In this document: positions 52,746 to 60,124 of the stretch, piece by piece
How the letters are laid out: each line of letters begins with the position of its first letter
How positions within the stretch are numbered: position 1 is the first letter of the stretch
Origin: Actinomycetota bacterium
GTDB taxonomy: Bacteria > Actinomycetota > Acidimicrobiia > Acidimicrobiales > Ilumatobacteraceae
DNA: 64,000 bases
Assembly (NCBI GenBank): GCA_016870865.1
Contig: VGAC01000004.1
Span: 62,001-126,000, forward strand
Direction of reading: 5' to 3'
Translations under genes and position numbers: made by a program
The notes under the pieces: model-generated
Seen by the model: only the letters and a program-made list of their open reading frames with translations
The model's database searches: none
What the model was told of the DNA's origin: nothing

Positions 52746-53681
52746 TTAGGCGCGGGCGAAGGGGAAGGCCCCCTTGCCGACGTGCACGCCCGGTTGGCGT
52801 GGCCCGCTGCGGGCCACCACCTCGTGGGCGATTTCCAGCGCTGCTTGCGTCGCGCGGTTCGGTTGCGGGCGATAGCGCTGCGCCCAGCCGACCACCCGAC
52901 GCGGCAACTCGGGGACCTGTACGCGCATGAAGTCCCCCTTCAGCCAGCCGGGTATCGCGCTCGCGGGTGCGATGGCTGCACCGAAGCCCTCGAATGCCAT
53001 CGATGCGAGGAGCCGAACACCATCGATTTCGGCTTGCGATTGCAGTACGACACCACGGCTGGCGGCGGCGCGGTCGACGATGCGACGAAACGCCGTGCTG
53101 CGTGGTGGCAAGAGCAGGGGGAAGCGAGCCAGTTCCTTGAGCGTGATCGACTCGTAGGCGGAGAGTTCGTGTTTGTTCGGAACGATCAGCAACATGTCCT
53201 CGGCAAAGAGCGCTTCCACACGGAACTCGTTGTCCTCGACGGGCAGGTGAACAATCGCGGCATCGATTCCGCCGTTGTGTAGTCGGGGAGTCAGCGACGA
53301 TGTGCTGCCCTCGTGGACGACCGTGCGCACATCGGGGTGGGCCTTGGCGAGGGCGACGAGCATGCGTGGCATCAGCCAGCGGGCGGTGGTGCCCAGTACG
53401 CCGATACGCGTGTCACCCGTGACGTGGTCGTCGCGCGACTTGATGTCGGTTTCGATGTCGTCGAGCTCGTGGAGGATTCGCCGGGCCCGCTCCGCCACGA
53501 TTTCGCCGTCGTCTGTCAGTTTTCCCGACAAGCGGTCCACCAGGGTGACCCCGAGGTCCTTCTCCAGACGGGCGATGTGGGCCGAGACGTTCGACTGCAC
53601 GGTGCCAAGCGTCCGGGCAGCCCCGGAGAACGACCCTTGCTCGGCGATGGCCACGAGGCTGGAGAGTTGGCGCAACTCCAT
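52746..53681 (-). CDS. LysR-family transcriptional regulator
   Basis: LysR-type regulator of 311 residues. The N-terminal winged HTH begins MELRQLSSLVAIAEQGSFSGAARTLGTVQSNVSAHIARLEKDLG. The periplasmic-binding-like effector domain follows from about residue 90, with IGVLGTTARWLMPRML, LHNGGIDAAIVHLP and GFGAAIAPASAIPGWL. Family members often control the adjacent operon. Here the next genes on the same strand are the carboxyltransferase and citrate synthase, separated by nine bases. The 233-base gap upstream holds a TGAT-N7-ATCA repeat that could be its own operator. Confidence 0.9.
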   Translation of the reverse strand: MELRQLSSLVAIAEQGSFSGAARTLGTVQSNVSAHIARLEKDLGVTLVDRLSGKLTDDGEIVAERARRILHELDDIETDIKSRDDHVTGDTRIGVLGTTARWLMPRMLVALAKAHPDVRTVVHEGSTSSLTPRLHNGGIDAAIVHLPVEDNEFRVEALFAEDMLLIVPNKHELSAYESITLKELARFPLLLPPRSTAFRRIVDRAAASRGVVLQSQAEIDGVRLLASMAFEGFGAAIAPASAIPGWLKGDFMRVQVPELPRRVVGWAQRYRPQPNRATQAALEIAHEVVARSGPRQPGVHVGKGAFPFARA

Positions 53682-53703
53682 CTCTGATGCCTATCACAAA
53701 AAA

Positions 53704-53718
53704 TGATGACAAGTATCA
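53704..53718. promoter_or_regulatory. LysR-type inverted repeat TGAT-N7-ATCA
   Basis: TGAT (53704-53707) and ATCA (53715-53718) are complementary arms seven bases apart, 23-37 bases upstream of the lysR start. LysR-family regulators commonly bind dyads with a T-N11-A core near their own start. This is inferred from pattern and place only. Confidence 0.4.
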
Positions 53719-53840
53719 CTCTGTTCGCCTTGAGTGTTCACACAAGCACGCGGCACACTTATGTGCATAGAGCAAGGCCCTTCCCCCGGGGCATTGCGAG
53801 AACCGTTTCGGTCCCCCCCGAAGGTTCGACAGGTTGAGAG

Positions 53841-53862
53841 GCCCCGCGTCCCCCCGCGGGGC
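53841..53862 (+). repeat. 8-bp perfect hairpin upstream of the HAD-PlsC gene
   Basis: GCCCCGCG (53841-53848) pairs with CGCGGGGC (53855-53862) across a six-base loop. It ends 52 bases before the HAD-PlsC ATG. A weak T-rich stretch follows (TTCTCCCGTTTT), so it may be a poor terminator or a leader hairpin. The rest of the 233-base gap has no gene. Confidence 0.4.
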
Positions 53863-53914
53863 TTCTCCCGTTTTCGGGGCTGGTCCCGTGGCCGGCTGGT
53901 CGTATCGTGCCGCC

Positions 53915-55327
53915 ATGGCCGATGCCGCCTTTTTCGATTTGGATCGCACCCTGTTGGGTGAGGCGTCGGGCCCGGTGTTGTCGCGGGCGCTGCGTGGAGC
54001 AGGAATCGGTGGCGCCGAGTTTCCGCTCGAGCCGCTTCTCTTCAAGATCTTCAACACGGTCGGCGAAACGTTGCCGAGCATGGTGCTCGCGCGACAAGGC
54101 GCAAGCATTCTCGTGGGCACACGGCAGGCCGACGTGCGCGATGCCGTGGCCGGTGCGGTGCATGGCCTGCGTTCGTTGCTGCAGCCCTATGCCGAACAGG
54201 TCATCGAGTCTCATCGTGCGGCGGGTGACCGCATTGTCATGGCGACGACAACGCCCTACGACTTCATCCTTCCCTTCGCCGAGGAACTTGGCTTCGACGA
54301 TGTCATCGCGACGAAGTTCGCCGTCGATGATGATGGTCGGTACACGGGTGAACTCGACGGCCCGTTCGTGTGGTCGCAGGGGAAATTGAATGCCGTCAAA
54401 TCGTGGGCTGCAGCGAACGGTGTGTCGCTCGCCAACAGCACCGCGTATTCCGACAGCTTCTACGACGCACCCTTGTTGTCGGCGGTCGGGAAGCCCTTTG
54501 CGGTGAATCCCGACGCGCGCTTGTCCCTGCTGGCGGCCGCACGACGCTGGCGTGTGAAGAACTTCGACGTCGCGGATGGAATATCGAAGATTCCGGTGGT
54601 CGGTCTCGAGGTACAGAAACTGGCCTTGGCGCTCACGCGACCGACCACGTTTCCGTTCGCAAGGTTCAAGTTGTCGGGAATCGAGAACATTCCGCGTACC
54701 GGGCCCGCAATACTCGTGGGCAACCACCGCAGCTATTTCGACGTTGCCGCGGTCGCGATGGCCGTGGCGCGGTCGGGCCGAACGGTGCGATTTCTCGGCA
54801 AGAAAGAAGTGTTCGACGCCCCGATCATCGGTCAGATCGCGACGGCGATGGGCGGGATCCGCGTCGAGCGCGGAACCGGAAGCGACGAACCTTTGCTCGC
54901 AGCCGCAGATGCTTTGGCCGTGGGAGAGATGGTGGCGATCATGCCGCAGGGCACGATTCCCCGCGGGCGCGCATTCTTCGACCCCGTGTTGAAGGGCAAG
55001 TGGGGTGCGGCGCGTCTCGCTGCGCAAGCGCGCGTCCCCGTCGTTCCGATCGGCCTGTGGGGCACCGAAAATGTGTGGCCCCGCAACTCACGTTTGCCGA
55101 ACGTCTTGAACATCACCAGACCGCCGCTCGTGGAAGTGACGGTCGGGTCACCGGTTGCCTTGGCTTACGACGATGTCGATGCCGACACGACGCGCATCAT
55201 GAGTGCGATCATGAACTTGTTGCCCGAAGAATCCCGTGTGCCCATCGAGCCGACGGATGAACAAATCCGTCAGGCCTCGCCGCCCGTCTCGTCGAAGAAA
55301 AAGCCCGTCTCGCCGACGAAAAAGTAG
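53915..55327 (+). CDS. HAD phosphatase and 1-acylglycerol-3-phosphate acyltransferase fusion
   Basis: Two-domain protein of 470 residues from ATG 53915. Residues 1-220 form a HAD-IB phosphatase: FFDLDRTLL at the N terminus (nucleophile Asp) and SFYDAPLL with TAYSDS at the end of the Mg site. Residues 250-440 form a PlsC-type acyltransferase: GNHRSYFDVAA (HxxxxD), FLGKKEVFDAP, and MPQGTIPRGRAF. The C-terminal 30 residues are lysine-rich and disordered. The two reactions suggest coupled formation and dephosphorylation of phosphatidic acid or a related lipid. It converges on acn with one base between stops. The fusion occurs in Actinobacteria; the exact substrate is unknown. Confidence 0.85.
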   Translation: MADAAFFDLDRTLLGEASGPVLSRALRGAGIGGAEFPLEPLLFKIFNTVGETLPSMVLARQGASILVGTRQADVRDAVAGAVHGLRSLLQPYAEQVIESHRAAGDRIVMATTTPYDFILPFAEELGFDDVIATKFAVDDDGRYTGELDGPFVWSQGKLNAVKSWAAANGVSLANSTAYSDSFYDAPLLSAVGKPFAVNPDARLSLLAAARRWRVKNFDVADGISKIPVVGLEVQKLALALTRPTTFPFARFKLSGIENIPRTGPAILVGNHRSYFDVAAVAMAVARSGRTVRFLGKKEVFDAPIIGQIATAMGGIRVERGTGSDEPLLAAADALAVGEMVAIMPQGTIPRGRAFFDPVLKGKWGAARLAAQARVPVVPIGLWGTENVWPRNSRLPNVLNITRPPLVEVTVGSPVALAYDDVDADTTRIMSAIMNLLPEESRVPIEPTDEQIRQASPPVSSKKKPVSPTKK

Positions 55328-55328
55328 G

Positions 55329-57593
55329 TCACTTCCTCGCAATTTTTCGGCGCACGATGTTGAGCGCGGACCCTGCTTTGAACCACTCGACCTGCTCGGG
55401 GCTGAACGTGTGCTTGGCCTCGAATTCGATCTTCGTGCCGTCGGGCTTGGTGATCTGGCACTTGACGTTCTTGTCGGGAACGGGCGGAAGGTCGAGCACG
55501 CTGATGCGGTCGTCCTCGCCGATTTTGTCGTACGTGTCGGGGTCGGCGAACGTCAACGGGACGAGTCCTTGCTTCTTCAGGTTGGTTTCGTGGATGCGGG
55601 CGAACGACCGGGCAAAAATGACCACTCCACCGCGGAATCGCGGTTCCATCGCCGCGTGTTCACGCGACGAACCCTCGCCGTAGTTGTGGTCACCGACGGC
55701 GCACCACTTGATGCCGGCCTGCGAGTAGCGCTTGGCGATGTCGGGGTACGAGCGGGTGCCACCGTCGGTCGCATCCTTGCCCTCGCCGACGGCGTCTCTG
55801 TGGGCATTGACCGCGCCGAGGAAAAGGTTTCCCGAGATGTTCTCGAGGTGACCGCGGTACGCGAGCCACCTGCCTGCCGCCGAGATGTGGTCGGTGGTGC
55901 ACTTGCCCTTGGCTTTCATCAGCACGGGCAGCTCCACATAGTCCTTGCCGTCCCAGGCGGCGAATGGTTCGAGCAATTGCAGGCGCTCGGACGTCGGCGA
56001 CACCTGAACCTCGATGTCGCTTCGGTCGGCCGGTGGGGCAGTGAAGGTGTTGCTGCCCGGGTCGTAGCCCTTTGACGGGAGCACCTCACCGACCGGTGGA
56101 TCCAGTTTCACTTCGGCGCCGTCTGGTGTGGTGATGGTGTCGAGCGTCGGATCGAAGTCGAGGCGGCCCGACAGTGCGATTGCGATGACGGTGTCGGGGC
56201 TGGTGACGAACGACAGCGTGTTGACCGAGCCGTCGGCGCGCTTCGGAAAGTTTCGGTTGAACGAGTTGACGATGCTGTTCGGCTTGGCCGTCTTGTCGGC
56301 GGCGCGTTCCCACTGGCCGATGCACGGGCCGCATGCGTTGGCGAGGACCGTCGCGCCGATGGCTTCAAGGTCGGCCATCAGACCGTCGCGCTCGATGGTC
56401 GCACGGATCTGTTCGGACCCCGGCGAGATGAGCAACTCGACCTTTGCCCGCAATCCCCTCGCTGCGGCCTGACGGGCGACCGATGCGGCCCGGGTGATGT
56501 CTTCGTATGACGAGTTGGTGCAACTGCCGATGAGGGCGGCCGAGATGTCGAGCGGCCAGTTATTTTCGCGCGCGGCCTTGCCGACACCGTCCCTGCCGAC
56601 TTGGTGCGCGCGATCGGGGGAGTGCGGGCCGTTGATGAGCGGCTTCAACGCGGACAGGTCGATGGTGATCGTCTGGTCGTACTGCGCACCGTCATCCGGA
56701 CGCAGGTCAGCGGCAACCTTGTCGGCCGCATCGGCGATGGCTTCGCGGCCCGTCGACTTCAGATACATCGCCATGTTGTGGTCGTAACCAAACACCGAAC
56801 AAGTTGCGCCGATTTCCGCGCCCATGTTGCAGATGGTTGCCTTTCCTGTGGCCGAGATGGTGTCGGCCCCGGGGCCGAAGTATTCGACGATCGCGCCGGT
56901 ACCGCCTTCGACGGTGAGTCGGCGTGCGACTTCGAGGATGACGTCTTTCGGACTCGACCAGCCGGAGAGTTGGCCCGTCAGTTTCACGCCGATGATCTTG
57001 GGCCATCGCACGTTGAATGGAAAGCCCGTCATCACGTCGACCGCGTCGGCACCACCGACACCGATGGCCACCATGCCGAGGCCACCCGCGTTTGGGGTGT
57101 GGCTGTCGGTGCCGATCATCATGCCGCCGGGGAACGCATAGTTCTCGAGCACGACCTGGTGGATGATGCCGCTACCGGGGCCCCAAAAGCCGATGCCGAA
57201 TTTCGCCGAGACCGAACACAGGAAGTCGTAGACCTCTTTGTTCGTGTCGATGGCGACACCCATGTCGATCTTTGCTCCCACCTTGGCGGTGATGAGGTGG
57301 TCGCAGTGAACGGTCGTTGGGACCGCCGTGTCGGGCAGGCCCGCGGTCATGAATTGCAACAGAGCCATCTGTGCGGTGGCGTCCTGCATCGCAACGCGGT
57401 CGGGATGAAAGTCGGCATAACTGCGGCCGCGTTCCATTTCTTGGTTCGCGGGGTCGGTGAGGTGGTTGATGAGAATCTTCTCGGCCAGCGACAAAGGGCG
57501 TCCGAGGCGCTTGCGTCCGAGCACCACGCGCTCGCCGAGGGTGCCATAGACCTTGTTCACGAGCTCCATCGGGGTACCAGCAAAAACGGCCAA
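55329..57593 (-). CDS. acn: aconitate hydratase, mitochondrial-type
   Basis: Aconitase isomerises citrate to isocitrate with a [4Fe-4S] cluster. The protein has 754 residues, best read from TTG 57593 preceded by GAAGGAG at a good distance; the ATG at 57569 is an alternative. Cluster ligands are the Cys in GSCTNSSYED and the pair in ANACGPCIGQW. Other conserved segments are TVHCDHL, GVGFWGPGSGIIHQ-like GIGFWGPGSGIIHQVVLENYAF and ENYGEGSSREHAA-like HNYGEGSSREHAAMEPR. It reads closest to the mitochondrial (ACO2) class rather than the bacterial AcnA/AcnB classes, judged by recall. It is divergent from a GntR regulator. Confidence 0.93.
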   Translation of the reverse strand: MAVFAGTPMELVNKVYGTLGERVVLGRKRLGRPLSLAEKILINHLTDPANQEMERGRSYADFHPDRVAMQDATAQMALLQFMTAGLPDTAVPTTVHCDHLITAKVGAKIDMGVAIDTNKEVYDFLCSVSAKFGIGFWGPGSGIIHQVVLENYAFPGGMMIGTDSHTPNAGGLGMVAIGVGGADAVDVMTGFPFNVRWPKIIGVKLTGQLSGWSSPKDVILEVARRLTVEGGTGAIVEYFGPGADTISATGKATICNMGAEIGATCSVFGYDHNMAMYLKSTGREAIADAADKVAADLRPDDGAQYDQTITIDLSALKPLINGPHSPDRAHQVGRDGVGKAARENNWPLDISAALIGSCTNSSYEDITRAASVARQAAARGLRAKVELLISPGSEQIRATIERDGLMADLEAIGATVLANACGPCIGQWERAADKTAKPNSIVNSFNRNFPKRADGSVNTLSFVTSPDTVIAIALSGRLDFDPTLDTITTPDGAEVKLDPPVGEVLPSKGYDPGSNTFTAPPADRSDIEVQVSPTSERLQLLEPFAAWDGKDYVELPVLMKAKGKCTTDHISAAGRWLAYRGHLENISGNLFLGAVNAHRDAVGEGKDATDGGTRSYPDIAKRYSQAGIKWCAVGDHNYGEGSSREHAAMEPRFRGGVVIFARSFARIHETNLKKQGLVPLTFADPDTYDKIGEDDRISVLDLPPVPDKNVKCQITKPDGTKIEFEAKHTFSPEQVEWFKAGSALNIVRRKIARK

Positions 57594-57624
57594 GGCGACT
57601 CCTTCACTTTCTGGGGGTTGCAAT

Positions 57625-57651
57625 TTGTCGACTCGTAGACAACTCTAATAC
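57625..57651. promoter_or_regulatory. candidate GntR operator and -10 between acn and gntR
   Basis: TTGTC (57625-57629) and GACAA (57638-57642) form a perfect 5-bp inverted repeat eight bases apart, of the GT-Nx-AC class used by GntR/HutC proteins. TAATAC (57646-57651) fits a -10 and ends two bases before the gntR GTG. The repeat is also 32 bases upstream of the acn start. A GntR that senses a TCA metabolite and controls acn is a plausible reading. Confidence 0.5.
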
Positions 57652-57653
57652 AA

Positions 57654-58385
57654 GTGCGCTTGATTCGGTACCAGCAAATCGCAGAGAAACTTCGCGGCCG
57701 GGTGCTTGCCGGCGAGTTCGCCGCGGGGCGGATGCTGCCGAGCGAGTCGGAACTGTCGGCGGAATTCGCCGCCAGTCGGGTGACCGTGCGCCGAGCACTT
57801 GAGGTGCTGCGCGACGAGGGCTTGGTCGACGCACGACAGGGTTTTGGGTGGTTCGTTGCCGGGGATCCGTTGCGTCAGCCGCTCGGACGGCTCGCCACGA
57901 TCGAAGAGCAGATGGCCGAAAGCGGTGTTGTCTCTGAAAGGCGCATCCTTGAATTCGCCTTCGAGCGAGCACCGAAGTTCGTGTCGCAGGTGTTGAGCAC
58001 GACGCAGGTCCTGCGGGTCAAGCGTCTGAACATGGCCGATGGTGAACCCTTTGCGATCGTCACCGTGTGGTGCCCGGCTGACCTCGGGCAGAACCTGTCA
58101 CGTCGTGATGTCGAGAAGTCGCCGTTCTATGAACTACTCGATGTTCCACTGCAGGGCGCGTCACAAACGATCGGTGCGGACGCAGCCAACGAAGATGACG
58201 CGAAGTTGTTGCACGTTCCCGTCGGGTCGCCCGTCCTGCGGTGCCAGCGCACGACCTCTGACGCCTCAGGCCGCGCGGTGCTCTTGTCACGCCATGTGTT
58301 TCCCGGCCATCGCACCGAGTTCGTCGTCGACCTCCCACAGTCGGCCCCCTCGATCGCGCCGACGGGCCTCCGCCTCATCGACTGA
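57654..58385 (+). CDS. GntR-family regulator with UTRA domain (HutC subfamily)
   Basis: Regulator of 243 residues. The N-terminal winged HTH reads RYQQIAEKLRGRVLAGEFAAGRMLPSESELSAEFAASRVTVRRALEVLRDEGLVDARQGFGWFV. From about residue 85 to the end lies the UTRA effector domain (RVKRLNMADGEPFAIVTVWCPADLGQ and VPVGSPVLRCQRTTSD). HutC-type members sense small molecules such as urocanate, sugars or amino acids. It is divergent from aconitase, which makes acn a probable target. GTG 57654 lies close to a -10-like TAATAC; the TTG at 57660 is an alternative start. The effector is unknown. Confidence 0.9.
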   Translation: MRLIRYQQIAEKLRGRVLAGEFAAGRMLPSESELSAEFAASRVTVRRALEVLRDEGLVDARQGFGWFVAGDPLRQPLGRLATIEEQMAESGVVSERRILEFAFERAPKFVSQVLSTTQVLRVKRLNMADGEPFAIVTVWCPADLGQNLSRRDVEKSPFYELLDVPLQGASQTIGADAANEDDAKLLHVPVGSPVLRCQRTTSDASGRAVLLSRHVFPGHRTEFVVDLPQSAPSIAPTGLRLID

Positions 58386-58388
58386 CCC

Positions 58389-58449
58389 CGAGGGTTTTCG
58401 GTGCGCCCGGGTGCAACTTTTGTCGGGATTTGCGCCGAGAATCCCCTCG
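58389..58449. terminator. nested hairpin filling the gap between convergent genes
   Basis: Between the gntR and nitroreductase stops, CGAGGG (58389-58394) pairs with CCCTCG (58444-58449), and inside it TCGG-GCGC (with one bulge) pairs with GCGC-CGA, then CCCG with CGGG. A run TTTT sits on the rising arm only. It may end both transcripts. It is not a canonical T-tailed terminator on either strand. Confidence 0.4.
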
Positions 58450-59109
58450 CTAGCGCGAACCCCAGGTGTCCCAGTGCATCACGGTGTTGAGGGGCAGGCG
58501 CTTGGCGACCTTGAAGTCGGTTCCCACGGTGTAGGCGATGGGGAAGAGACCCGCCTGCGACACGGTGTCGTAGGGAATGCCAAGAAGCTCGGCGGCCTGC
58601 TTTTCGCCATCGCCGATGAGGTGGATCGTCGTCCATGCCGAACCCATGCCGCGCTCGCGCAAGGCCATCATGAACGACCACACGGCCGGAAGCAGTGAAC
58701 CCCACGCCGATGCACCCTGAAAGACCGACGCATTGTCGAGGCGGCCAGTGATGCACGGAACCAACATCAAAGGCACGCGATGGAAGTTCTCGGTGAGGAA
58801 CGTCGCCGACTCGGTGATCTTGTCGCGCTGCTCGGCGCGCAGGTCGCCTTCCTCGTATTGGGCGCTGCGCGGGTTCTTGGCATAGATCGAGAAGTTCGAC
58901 TTGTAGATGTCGGCGAGGGCCTTTTTCTTCGCGGCGTCTTCGACGATGACGAATTGCCAACCCTGGCTGTTCGAGCCCGTGGGGGCCTGAAGGGCGATAT
59001 GCAAACATTCCTCGACGACCGAACGCTCGACCGGCTTGTCGAAGTCGAGGCGCTTGCGCACGCTACGAGTGGTGGTGAGGACTTCATCTGCTCCAAGGTT
59101 TAGTTTCAT
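58450..59109 (-). CDS. nitroreductase family protein
   Basis: FMN-dependent nitroreductase-fold protein of 219 residues, which usually works as a dimer. The N terminus has TTRSVRKRLDFDKPVERSVVEECLHIALQAPTGSNSQGWQFVIVED (the FMN-contacting Arg-x-x-Arg and the asparagine). The C-terminal part has GSAWTTIHLIGDGEKQAAELLGIP and LFPIAYTVGTDF. Members reduce nitro compounds, quinones or flavins; iodotyrosine deiodinase-like and BluB proteins share the fold. It converges on the GntR gene and is divergent from the crotonase gene, 45 bases apart. Confidence 0.87.
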   Translation of the reverse strand: MKLNLGADEVLTTTRSVRKRLDFDKPVERSVVEECLHIALQAPTGSNSQGWQFVIVEDAAKKKALADIYKSNFSIYAKNPRSAQYEEGDLRAEQRDKITESATFLTENFHRVPLMLVPCITGRLDNASVFQGASAWGSLLPAVWSFMMALRERGMGSAWTTIHLIGDGEKQAAELLGIPYDTVSQAGLFPIAYTVGTDFKVAKRLPLNTVMHWDTWGSR

Positions 59110-59154
59110 AACCGCAGTGTGTCACGATTCGTCGGTACGTGGCACACTGGTGTG

Positions 59155-59976
59155 ATGACCTTTGAAAAGCGAGTGACCGTGAGCGTCAGCGGGGGAATCG
59201 CCGACGTCCGATTGAACCGACCCGACAAGCGCAACGCTCTCGATGGACCCATGTTCGCCGCCTTGGTCGAGGCGGGCGAGGAACTCAAGTCGCGCCGCGA
59301 CGTGCGTTGCGTGGTGCTGTCGGGGGAGGGGTCGTCTTTCTGTGCCGGCCTTGACTTCGGGTCGTTCCAGGCGATGGCCGGCGGAGCACAAGGCGAGGGT
59401 GATCGTCAGCCCGCGGCATCCGACATGGCGCCGGGTCGGATAACACACCTTGGCCAACAGTCGGCATGGGTGTGGCAGGAGATTCCCGTTCCCGTCATCG
59501 CGGCGGTGCATGGTCACGCCCTCGGTGGCGGTATTCAACTGGCACTGGGAGCCGACATTCGTGTCGTGCACCCCGACACGCAGATGTCGGTGCGTGAGGT
59601 GCACTGGGGCCTCGTCCCCGACATGACCGGGACGCTCGTCCTCTCGCGTCTCGCGCGCCCCGACCTTGCGAAAGAAATCGTCTTCACAGCGCGAGTGTTC
59701 AGCGGTCTCGAGGCGTATGAAATCGGTCTCGCCACGCGCATCTCCGAAAAGCCCCTCGATGACGCGCTCACGATGGCGGCCGAGATCGCCGACCGCAGTC
59801 CGGATGCCATCCGCGGGGCCAAGGCCCTGATCAACCGACTGTTCACGCAGCAGGCAGCCGAGCAGTTCGCCGAGGAACGGCGCATCATCGGTGGCCTGAT
59901 CGGCAAGCCGAACCAGGTCGAGGCCGTCGTGGCCAACTTCGAAAAGCGCAAAACGGCTTTCGCCGACCCCGCCTGA
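59155..59976 (+). CDS. enoyl-CoA hydratase/isomerase family protein
   Basis: Crotonase-fold protein of 273 residues from ATG 59155; an ATG at 59119 would add 12 residues but no homology. Seen blocks are IADVRLNRPDKRNALDGPMFAAL, CVVLSGEGSSFCAGLDFGSFQ (first oxyanion hole), and IAAVHGHALGGGIQLALGADIRVVHPD with VREVHWGLVPDMTGTLVLSRL. The usual hydratase glutamates are at VREVHWGLVPD (Glu) but the second is replaced by Asp. It may be a hydratase or an isomerase of beta-oxidation, or one of the methylglutaconyl types. gltB follows after 148 bases of leader. Confidence 0.87.
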   Translation: MTFEKRVTVSVSGGIADVRLNRPDKRNALDGPMFAALVEAGEELKSRRDVRCVVLSGEGSSFCAGLDFGSFQAMAGGAQGEGDRQPAASDMAPGRITHLGQQSAWVWQEIPVPVIAAVHGHALGGGIQLALGADIRVVHPDTQMSVREVHWGLVPDMTGTLVLSRLARPDLAKEIVFTARVFSGLEAYEIGLATRISEKPLDDALTMAAEIADRSPDAIRGAKALINRLFTQQAAEQFAEERRIIGGLIGKPNQVEAVVANFEKRKTAFADPA

Positions 59977-59981
59977 GGCGG

Positions 59982-60124
59982 TAGTATGAAAGGGTCACCC
60001 GGGCCAGCGTCGTCCCCCGTGGCCACATAGTCCGGACCTGTCCGGGCACCAGCCGAGTTCTCGGGGCGAAAACGTGCAAGGCCTGCACCTTCGCGCGCCG
60101 AGAACCCTCTTGTAGAGGTGTGAT
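59982..60124 (+). promoter_or_regulatory. multi-hairpin leader upstream of gltB
   Basis: A possible -10 (TAGTAT, 59982-59987) is followed by four hairpins by eye: GGCCA (60002-60006) with TGGCC (60020-60024); CCGGAC with GTCCGG (60032-60045); a long arm of GTTCTCGG (60057-60064), GCGAA and GTGCA pairing with TGCAC, TTCGC and CCGAGAAC (60098-60105); and CCTCT-TGT-AGAGG (60106-60118). The last hairpin contains AGAGG, the ribosome binding site six bases before the gltB GTG (60125). Folding would block initiation. It matches no riboswitch class I know, although no search was run. Confidence 0.55.
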
